A stretch of 6,934 bases of DNA from Enterobacteriaceae bacterium UBA3516 (GTDB taxonomy: Bacteria; Pseudomonadota; Gammaproteobacteria; Enterobacterales; Enterobacteriaceae), in the NCBI GenBank assembly GCA_002377245.1, contig DFPL01000249.1, positions 1 to 6,934 of the forward strand, read 5' to 3'. Positions 1 through 4,185 of this stretch are shown in pieces; positions within the stretch are counted from its first letter, which is position 1; every line of letters starts with the position of its first letter. The notes under the pieces were generated by a model. It searched no databases, was not told where the DNA came from, and saw nothing but the letters and a program-made list of their open reading frames with translations. The position numbers were made by a program, and so were the translations under genes.

Positions 1-1954
1 ACCGGAAGAGTACTGGGAAGTCGATGCCAGTGCTACCACGCCGGGTGGCGATACGCTGCCGCTTGCGGTGACGCACGAAGGGGATAAACCCTTCCGTCCG
101 GTTAATCGCGAGCAGACCATGGCGGCGGTCAGCCTGCTGGAAAAAGCGCGTTTCACGGTTGTGGATCGTGAAGATAAGCCAACCAGCAGCAAACCCGGTG
201 CGCCTTTCATTACGTCCACACTGCAGCAGGCGGCAAGTACCCGTCTTGGCTTCGGCGTGAAGAAAACCATGATGATGGCTCAGCGACTGTACGAAGCGGG
301 TTACATCACCTACATGCGTACCGACTCTACCAACCTGAGTCAGGACGCAGTCAGCATGGTGCGCGAGTACATCGGCGACAAATTCGGTAAAAAATATCTG
401 CCGGAGAAGGCCAACCAGTACGCCAGCAAAGAGAACTCTCAGGAAGCGCACGAAGCGATTCGTCCTTCCGACGTGGCTGTTGAAGCTGACACGCTGAAAG
501 ATATGGAAACGGATGCGCAGAAACTGTACCAGCTTATCTGGCGTCAGTTTGTTGCCTGCCAGATGACCCCGGCACAGTATGACTCCACGACGATTACGGT
601 GGGTGCTGGCGACTATCGTCTGAAAGCGCGTGGCCGTATTTTGCGCTTCGACGGCTGGACCAAAGTCATGCCAGCGCTGCGTAAAGGCGATGAAGATCGT
701 ACGTTACCGGCGGTCAATACCGGAGACGTGCTTTCGCTCATCGAGCTCACCCCGGCTCAGCACTTTACCAAACCGCCTGCGCGTTTTAGCGAAGCGTCAC
801 TGGTTAAAGAGCTGGAAAAACGTGGAATCGGGCGGCCGTCTACCTACGCGTCTATTATCTCGACCATTCAGGACCGCGGTTATGTGCGCGTTGAAAACCG
901 TCGTTTCTATGCGGAAAAAATGGGTGAAATCGTCACCGACCGTTTGGAAGACAATTTCCGCGAGTTGATGAACTACGACTTTACCGCCCAGATGGAAGAT
1001 CGCCTCGACCAGGTGGCCAACCATGAAGCGGAATGGAAAAAGGTGCTCGATAGCTTCTTTGGTGATTTTTCCCGCCAGCTCGACCAGGCGGAAAAAGATC
1101 CGGAAGAAGGCGGTATGCGTCCGAATCAGATGGTGCTGACCAGCATCGATTGCCCGACCTGTGGTCGCAAGATGGGTATTCGAACTGCCAGCACTGGCGT
1201 ATTCCTGGGTTGCTCGGGTTATGCACTGTCGCCGAAAGAGCGCTGCAAAACCACCATCAATCTGGTGCCGGAAAATGAAGTGCTGAACGTCCTTGAAGGT
1301 GACGATGCCGAAACCAACGCCCTGCGTGCAAAACGCCGTTGTGGCAAATGTGGCACGGCGATGGACAGCTATCTCATCGATCCTAAGCGTAAACTGCACG
1401 TCTGCGGTAATAACCCGACCTGTGATGGCTATGAAATCGAAGAGGGTGAGTTCCGCATCAAAGGGTACGATGGCCCTATCGTTGAATGTGAGAAATGTGG
1501 CTCTGAGATGCACCTGAGAATGGGGCGTTTTGGTAAGTACATGGCTTGTACCAACGACGACTGCAAGAACACACGCAAGATTCTGCGTAATGGGGAAGTG
1601 GCTCCGCCGAAAGAAGACCCGGTACCGTTGCCGGAACTGCCATGCGAGAAATCGGATGCGTATTTCGTCTTGCGTGACGGTGCTGCAGGGGTTTTCCTGG
1701 CGGCGAATACCTTCCCGAAATCGCGTGAAACGCGTGCGCCACTGGTGGAAGAGTTATATCGCTTCCGCGATCGTTTGCCAGAAAAGCTGCGCTATCTGGC
1801 CGATGCGCCACAGCAGGATGCAGACGGCAATAAAACCACTGTCCGCTTTAGCCGTAAAACCAAGCAGCAATATGTTGCTTCGGAAAAAGAGGGCAAAGCG
1901 ACGGGCTGGTCGGCCTTCTTTATTGATGGCAAATGGACTGAAGCAAAAAAATAA
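1..1954 (+). CDS. topA: DNA topoisomerase I, 3' part (5' end outside window)
   Basis: Type IA topoisomerase that relaxes negatively supercoiled DNA by cutting one strand through a 5'-phosphotyrosine link; cytoplasmic, acts on the nucleoid. The first full codon is at base 2 and corresponds to about residue 216 of the 865-residue E. coli protein; numbered from the catalytic tyrosine, the stop falls exactly after residue 865, so the C-terminus is full length. The N-terminal Toprim domain lies upstream. Visible landmarks: the active-site motif ITYMRTDST with catalytic Tyr319 (codon at 311) and Arg321; EAHEAIRP with His365; GRPSTYASII in the core. Three C-terminal tetracysteine zinc modules follow: Cys599/602/619/630, Cys662/665/683/689 and Cys711/714/731/736. 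A basic C-terminal tail ends the protein. All twelve zinc cysteines are intact and there is no frameshift. A GTG at base 68 is an internal valine codon, not a start. The call is essentially certain. Confidence 0.98.
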   Translation, partial: PEEYWEVDASATTPGGDTLPLAVTHEGDKPFRPVNREQTMAAVSLLEKARFTVVDREDKPTSSKPGAPFITSTLQQAASTRLGFGVKKTMMMAQRLYEAGYITYMRTDSTNLSQDAVSMVREYIGDKFGKKYLPEKANQYASKENSQEAHEAIRPSDVAVEADTLKDMETDAQKLYQLIWRQFVACQMTPAQYDSTTITVGAGDYRLKARGRILRFDGWTKVMPALRKGDEDRTLPAVNTGDVLSLIELTPAQHFTKPPARFSEASLVKELEKRGIGRPSTYASIISTIQDRGYVRVENRRFYAEKMGEIVTDRLEDNFRELMNYDFTAQMEDRLDQVANHEAEWKKVLDSFFGDFSRQLDQAEKDPEEGGMRPNQMVLTSIDCPTCGRKMGIRTASTGVFLGCSGYALSPKERCKTTINLVPENEVLNVLEGDDAETNALRAKRRCGKCGTAMDSYLIDPKRKLHVCGNNPTCDGYEIEEGEFRIKGYDGPIVECEKCGSEMHLRMGRFGKYMACTNDDCKNTRKILRNGEVAPPKEDPVPLPELPCEKSDAYFVLRDGAAGVFLAANTFPKSRETRAPLVEELYRFRDRLPEKLRYLADAPQQDADGNKTTVRFSRKTKQQYVASEKEGKATGWSAFFIDGKWTEAKK

Positions 1955-1977
1955 CGCCTGAAATTAACAGGTTAAAT

Positions 1978-2004
1978 AAAGGGTCGGCTTGCCGGCCCTT
2001 TTTT
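1978..2004 (+). terminator. Intrinsic terminator of topA
   Basis: The stem GGGTCGG / CCGGCCC (one T-G wobble) closes a CTTG loop, is extended by three A-T pairs, and runs into six Ts. It starts 23 nt after the topA stop and ends well before the cysB promoter, so it should separate the two transcription units. Confidence 0.92.
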
Positions 2005-2034
2005 ATTTCGGTGTTATTATTTTTTATTCAAATC

Positions 2035-2062
2035 TATACATAGAAGATATAAATGTTATAGT
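2035..2062 (+). promoter_or_regulatory. Candidate cysB promoter
   Basis: TATACA (2035-2040, 4 of 6 to the -35 consensus) lies 16 bp upstream of TATAGT (2057-2062, 5 of 6 to the -10 consensus). This would start transcription near base 2069 and leave a leader of about 70 nt before cysB. A second TATAGT at 2066-2071 lacks a good -35 partner. Assigned by eye only; the AT-rich context makes chance matches likely. Confidence 0.4.
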
Positions 2063-2080
2063 GGTTATAGTAAAACCACT
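2060..2080. promoter_or_regulatory. Perfect inverted repeat overlapping the cysB promoter
   Basis: AGTGGTT and AACCACT form a perfect 7-bp inverted repeat around a 7-nt spacer and overlap the proposed -10 box and start site. CysB is known to repress its own promoter by binding near the transcription start, so this is a reasonable operator candidate. In RNA it would be a small hairpin followed by TTTT, so a weak early terminator is the alternative reading. Confidence 0.4.
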
Positions 2081-2091
2081 TTTTATTATGA

Positions 2092-2108
2092 AATCGTCTT
2101 AAGCGATT
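2092..2108. promoter_or_regulatory. Near-palindrome in the cysB leader
   Basis: AATCG(T)CTTAAGCGATT is a 16-bp palindrome around CTTAAG with one inserted T. It lies about 30 bp before the cysB start and downstream of the proposed transcription start. Together with the dyad at 2060-2080 it could make up the extended region contacted by a CysB tetramer, but no clear CysB consensus can be scored by eye. Confidence 0.3.
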
Positions 2109-2138
2109 GTCTGTTTGCGCGAATTCGGATGGTCTTTC

Positions 2139-3113
2139 ATGAAACTACAGCAACTCCGTTATATTGTTGAGGTGGTCAATCACAACCTCAATGTTTCCTC
2201 CACCGCCGAGGGCCTCTACACCTCGCAGCCGGGCATCAGTAAACAAGTGCGCATGCTGGAGGACGAGCTGGGTATTCAGATCTTCGCTCGCAGCGGCAAG
2301 CATTTGACGCAAGTTACCCCTGCCGGGCAGGAAATTATTCGTATCGCCCGCGAAGTGTTGTCTAAAGTTGATGCCATTAAATCCGTTGCTGGTGAGCATA
2401 CCTGGCCGGATAAAGGCTCCCTCTACGTTGCCACCACCCACACCCAGGCGCGTTATGCACTGCCTAATGTGATCAAAGGTTTTATTGAGCGTTACCCGCG
2501 CGTCTCTTTGCATATGCATCAGGGCTCGCCGACGCAAATTGCCGAGGCCGTTTCCAAGGGAAATGCCGATTTCGCGATTGCCACTGAAGCCCTGCATCTG
2601 TATGACGATCTGGTGATGCTGCCATGCTATCACTGGAACCGCTCGATAGTCGTCACCCCGGATCATCCGCTGGCATCAAAGCAGTCAGTATCGATTGAAG
2701 AGTTAGCCCAGTACCCGCTGGTGACCTACACCTTTGGCTTCACCGGCCGTTCAGAACTCGATACCGCCTTTAACCGCGCCGGCCTTTCGCCACGCATCGT
2801 CTTTACCGCGACCGATGCCGACGTCATCAAAACCTACGTACGTCTGGGTCTGGGCGTTGGGGTGATAGCGAGCATGGCGGTTGACCCTGTCTCAGATCCT
2901 GACCTGGTTAAACTCGACGCGCAGGGTGTTTTCAGCCACAGCACAACCAAGATCGGTTTTCGTCGCAGCACGTTCCTGCGCAGTTATATGTATGATTTCA
3001 TTCAGCGCTTTGCGCCTCACTTAACCCGCGATGTGGTTGATGCTGCGGTGGCCCTGCGCTCGAATGAAGATATTGAAGCGATGTTCAAAGATATTAAGCT
3101 TCCCGAGAAATAA
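2139..3113 (+). CDS. cysB: LysR-type transcriptional regulator CysB, sulfur assimilation
   Basis: Tetrameric LysR-family regulator that activates the cysteine regulon (sulfate uptake and reduction genes) when N-acetylserine or O-acetylserine is present, and represses its own gene. The 324-residue product has the family length. An N-terminal winged helix-turn-helix spans about residues 18-45 (STAEGLYTSQPGISKQV), followed by a linker helix and a periplasmic-binding-protein-like effector domain from about residue 88. The residues known to line the ligand pocket in the Klebsiella protein are present: Thr100, Thr102, Gln103, Thr149, Thr202. The start at 2139 gives the canonical MKLQQLRYIVEV terminus. 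An in-frame TTG at 2115 would add 8 residues unlike the family and is rejected. The ribosome binding site is weak (GGATGG at 2127-2132). Monocistronic between the topA terminator and its own 3' hairpin. The gene appears intact. Confidence 0.98.
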   Translation: MKLQQLRYIVEVVNHNLNVSSTAEGLYTSQPGISKQVRMLEDELGIQIFARSGKHLTQVTPAGQEIIRIAREVLSKVDAIKSVAGEHTWPDKGSLYVATTHTQARYALPNVIKGFIERYPRVSLHMHQGSPTQIAEAVSKGNADFAIATEALHLYDDLVMLPCYHWNRSIVVTPDHPLASKQSVSIEELAQYPLVTYTFGFTGRSELDTAFNRAGLSPRIVFTATDADVIKTYVRLGLGVGVIASMAVDPVSDPDLVKLDAQGVFSHSTTKIGFRRSTFLRSYMYDFIQRFAPHLTRDVVDAAVALRSNEDIEAMFKDIKLPEK

Positions 3114-3122
3114 TCGCTTTTG

Positions 3123-3150
3123 GGGTATCTGTCCTCTGGAACAGATACCC
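3123..3150 (+). terminator. 3' hairpin of cysB, no U tract
   Basis: GGGTATCTGT and ACAGATACCC form a perfect 10-bp stem around an 8-nt loop, starting 9 nt after the cysB stop. The following bases are ATTACCC rather than a T run, so it is an atypical terminator. It could instead be an mRNA 3'-end stabiliser, or mark processed or Rho-dependent ends. Confidence 0.55.
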
Positions 3151-3163
3151 ATTACCCTTCCTT

Positions 3164-3186
3164 AAGTACAATTATCATTATCATTC
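3164..3186 (-). promoter_or_regulatory. Candidate Fur box (tandem GATAAT hexamers)
   Basis: Read on the minus strand, this stretch contains GTGAAT, GATAAT and GATAAT in tandem. The 19-mer over 3164-3182 agrees with the classical Fur box at 14 of 19 positions. Fur binds arrays of such hexamers. Downstream are the microprotein genes and acnA, an iron-sulfur enzyme whose expression responds to iron in E. coli. Whether the site acts is inference; AT-rich DNA can produce such matches by chance. Confidence 0.35.
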
Positions 3187-3246
3187 ACTTATTCCCATTC
3201 ATACTTTCCCGCGATTGACTCCTCTGCAAAATGCATAATCAACCTA

Positions 3247-3291
3247 AAATTTGCGACAAACATAGAAACTAAAATGTCGCTTCGCAAATTT
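3247..3291. repeat. Long spaced inverted repeat in the cysB-ymiA gap
   Basis: AAATTTGCGA (3247-3256) and TCGCAAATTT (3282-3291) are perfect 10-bp inverted arms separated by 25 bp. Overlapping them, GCGACA (3253-3258) and TGTCGC (3275-3280) form a second, competing inverted repeat. It could be an operator for a dimeric regulator with two half-sites or a transcribed hairpin. I do not recognise the regulator. Confidence 0.6.
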
Positions 3292-3463
3292 CATACTTCA
3301 ATAATTTATTTCAGGTCAAAAGATTAAATTTTTCGTTAAAAAGAGTACGTAAATTCACTGGCTTTTCGGCTAAAGTTTCTTTAGGATTTGTCTCATCTCA
3401 TGATTAATTGTACCTATTGTTGGTGCCGAAATGATAAGTGATGTCGATTGTACGAGGTTAGCA

Positions 3464-3592
3464 ATGCCATCAGGAAGTGAAGAACCGCAAAGGGATCCGG
3501 CATTAAAGCGTAAGGCCTGGCTGGCGGTGTTTCTGGGCTCAGCCCTTTTCTGGGTTGTGGTGGCTTTCGTAATCTGGAAATTCTGGGGTTAA
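3464..3592 (+). CDS. ymiA: Small single-pass membrane protein YmiA
   Basis: This 42-residue product of unknown function matches the E. coli YmiA sequence as I know it: a polar charged N-terminus (residues 1-17, with RDPALKRK) followed by one hydrophobic helix (about residues 19-38) that is rich in Trp (W19, W30, W38, W41). The charge pattern suggests the N-terminus stays in the cytoplasm. The start is chosen for the GAGGT Shine-Dalgarno at 3454-3458, 5 nt upstream. E. coli starts four codons earlier, but here that position is ACG. An in-frame ATG at 3431 would give 11 more residues and lacks a good ribosome site. Its stop is followed after one base by the yciX start, so the two are probably translationally coupled. 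It heads the microprotein cluster. Confidence 0.85.
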   Translation: MPSGSEEPQRDPALKRKAWLAVFLGSALFWVVVAFVIWKFWG

Positions 3593-3593
3593 A

Positions 3594-3764
3594 ATGGCGG
3601 TAACAGCTCAGACAGGCTCCGTTAAGCCACTGTGTCAGCGACATGACAAACCGCAAAACGCAAAACCACAATCAGAAAGCCCGGTTCCGGCGTCCTGGAA
3701 ACTTACGCCGCAGCAGAAAGCGTTTATTGATAGCTTCGCAGAAGACGACGCATCGAAACAATAA
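3594..3764 (+). CDS. yciX: Small hydrophilic protein YciX
   Basis: A 56-residue soluble protein of unknown function, homologous by sequence and position to E. coli YciX. The first 30 residues are polar, low in hydrophobics and rich in Pro, Gln and Lys, and probably disordered, with a Cys14/His17 pair. The C-terminal half contains SWKLTPQQKAFIDSFAED (residues 34-51), which looks like a short amphipathic helix and is the part most likely to be conserved and functional. No signal peptide or membrane segment is visible. It starts one base after the ymiA stop (TAAaATG), with a GGGG run at 3585-3588 able to serve as ribosome site inside the ymiA end. Co-transcription and coupling with ymiA are very likely. 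Confidence 0.85.
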   Translation: MAVTAQTGSVKPLCQRHDKPQNAKPQSESPVPASWKLTPQQKAFIDSFAEDDASKQ

Positions 3765-3770
3765 ATCATT

Positions 3771-3896
3771 ATGAGAATAACCAGGAGAAACGCTCGGGTT
3801 ATTCAGCTCTGTACTTATGTACTGTTAAATAAATACACCACAGCAAATAATGAGCTGCGTTATTACGCGGCGATGATGAATACTTTTTTGGTGTGA
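3771..3896 (+). CDS. Possible 41-residue small protein between yciX and ymiC
   Basis: An ATG frame that exactly fills the gap between yciX and ymiC: it begins 6 nt after the yciX stop and ends with TGA one base before the ymiC ATG. The product starts MRITRRNARVIQLCTYV, so a basic N-terminus leads into a mildly hydrophobic stretch, then a polar part (NKYTTANNELRYY) and the end AAMMNTFLV. No domain or clear membrane helix is recognised. No Shine-Dalgarno precedes it, so translation would depend on ribosomes arriving from yciX. The start also abuts a stable hairpin (3775-3804). E. coli has a putative gene name, ymiB, in this neighbourhood, but I cannot confirm it is this frame. The tiling of stops and starts favours a real gene; the missing ribosome site argues against. 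Confidence 0.45.
   Translation: MRITRRNARVIQLCTYVLLNKYTTANNELRYYAAMMNTFLV
3775..3804 (+). other. RNA hairpin just after the yciX stop
   Basis: GAATAACC (3775-3782) and GGTTATTC (3797-3804) pair perfectly over 8 bp, with an inner GAG/CTC stem (3785-3787 with 3793-3795) and an AAACG loop. There is no T run, so it is not an intrinsic terminator. It covers codons 2-12 of the 41-codon frame and could limit its translation, stabilise the upstream ymiA-yciX message, or mark an RNA processing site. Confidence 0.6.
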
Positions 3897-3897
3897 A

Positions 3898-3999
3898 ATG
3901 ATGAATAATCGCTGCTCTGTCAAATACTGGTCGTGGATGAGTGTCTTTTCTGTCTCCGTGTTGCTCTGGGGGCAACTTATCTGGGTCCTGTTACGCTAA
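3898..3999 (+). CDS. ymiC: Small single-pass membrane protein YmiC
   Basis: A 33-residue microprotein of unknown function that resembles E. coli YmiC, including the KYWSWM segment (residues 9-14). After a short polar N-terminus, about residues 13-32 form one hydrophobic helix with four Trp in all (W11, W13, W24, W29), ending LLR at the C-terminus. The first ATG is chosen because the E. coli protein appears to align from there. The second ATG (3901) is an alternative with better spacing from the weak GGTG ribosome site at 3890-3893. Its core W-x2-VF-x2-S-x-L-x-W matches that of YmiA at identical spacing, suggesting the two are paralogues. A terminator stem begins 5 nt past its stop, making it the last gene of the cluster and the immediate upstream neighbour of acnA. 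Confidence 0.8.
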   Translation: MMNNRCSVKYWSWMSVFSVSVLLWGQLIWVLLR

Positions 4000-4004
4000 A
4001 TTTG

Positions 4005-4030
4005 AAAACCTCGCTGCGGCGGGGTTTTTT
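4005..4030 (+). terminator. Intrinsic terminator between ymiC and acnA
   Basis: AAAACCTCGC and GCGGGGTTTT form a 10-bp stem (one T-G wobble) around a TGCG tetraloop, continuing into a run of six Ts. This is a strong terminator by eye. It starts only 5 nt after the ymiC stop, close enough that a ribosome terminating there would cover its left arm. It should largely separate the small-gene transcript from acnA. Confidence 0.9.
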
Positions 4031-4075
4031 GTTTCTGTCTTCCGCCTTCGTGCCACCCTCACGCGGTTTTGCCTC

Positions 4076-4131
4076 TTTTAGCGATTCGGGTTGTTATCAA
4101 AACGTTACGACATGTTTGTGTTATCTTTAAT
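4076..4131 (+). promoter_or_regulatory. Candidate proximal acnA promoter region
   Basis: E. coli acnA has a promoter starting roughly 50 nt before the coding region, reported to respond to SoxRS, CRP, FruR (Cra), ArcA and Fnr. Here the matching place has -10-like TATCTT (4122-4127) or TTTAAT (4126-4131) and no good -35 (best TTACGA, 4105-4110), as expected for an activator-dependent promoter. On the minus strand, 4076-4090 reads CCCGAATCGCTAAAA, which partly resembles a Cra site. I could not find a convincing SoxS box. All site assignments are tentative. Confidence 0.4.
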
Positions 4132-4135
4132 ACAG

Positions 4136-4169
4136 ACCCTGATAACAATCAGGGTTTCGCAATCCCTGA
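4136..4169 (+). other. Alternative hairpins in the acnA leader
   Basis: ACCCTGAT (4136-4143) pairs perfectly with ATCAGGGT (4148-4155) around an AACA loop. The same middle strand, TCAGGG (4149-4154), can instead pair with CCCTGA (4164-4169). The two folds exclude each other, and the second lies just before the ribosome site. If transcription starts near 4136, the first hairpin would sit at the very 5' end of the mRNA. Confidence 0.6.
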
Positions 4170-4172
4170 AAT

Positions 4173-4180
4173 TAAGGAGG
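4173..4180 (+). promoter_or_regulatory. Strong acnA ribosome binding site
   Basis: TAAGGAGG is complementary over 8 bases to the 16S rRNA tail and sits 5 nt before ATG 4186. It decides the start against the longer in-frame extension reaching back to 4069, which would run through the promoter and leader. Confidence 0.93.
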
Positions 4181-4185
4181 AGCTT

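Larger units (their letters stand above)
3151..3463. other. AT-rich intergenic region, cysB to ymiA
   Basis: No reading frame in this 313-bp gap resembles a gene, and base composition is clearly more AT-rich than its neighbours. It should hold the promoter of the small-gene cluster. The best -35-like hexamer, TTGACT at 3215-3220, is followed by CATAAT at 3234-3239, but the 13-bp spacing is too short for a standard sigma70 promoter. No other pair with good spacing was found. Two motifs inside it are listed separately: Fur-like hexamers and a long spaced inverted repeat. Confidence 0.6.

Noticed and set aside
797..1513. Long minus-strand frame (238 codons) inside topA
   Set aside because: It is antisense to the conserved zinc-binding part of topA, has no recognisable domain or ribosome site, and is explained by codon bias of the real gene.
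2115..2138. TTG start adding 8 residues to CysB
   Set aside because: CysB proteins begin MKLQQLRYI; the added residues are not family-like.
3215..3239. TTGACT ... CATAAT as the ymiA promoter
   Set aside because: The 13-bp spacing is outside the normal 15-19 bp range, so it is mentioned but not listed as a promoter.
3414..3671. 85-codon minus-strand frame across ymiA and yciX
   Set aside because: It is antisense to two recognisable small genes, rich in Pro and Arg without a motif, and has no promoter or ribosome site.
3933..4130. 65-codon plus-strand frame overlapping ymiC
   Set aside because: It is out of frame with ymiC, passes through the terminator and acnA promoter, and has no family resemblance.
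4069..4185. 39-codon N-terminal extension of acnA
   Set aside because: It would run through the promoter and leader, does not resemble aconitase, and the TAAGGAGG site clearly sets the start at 4186 with the family N-terminus.
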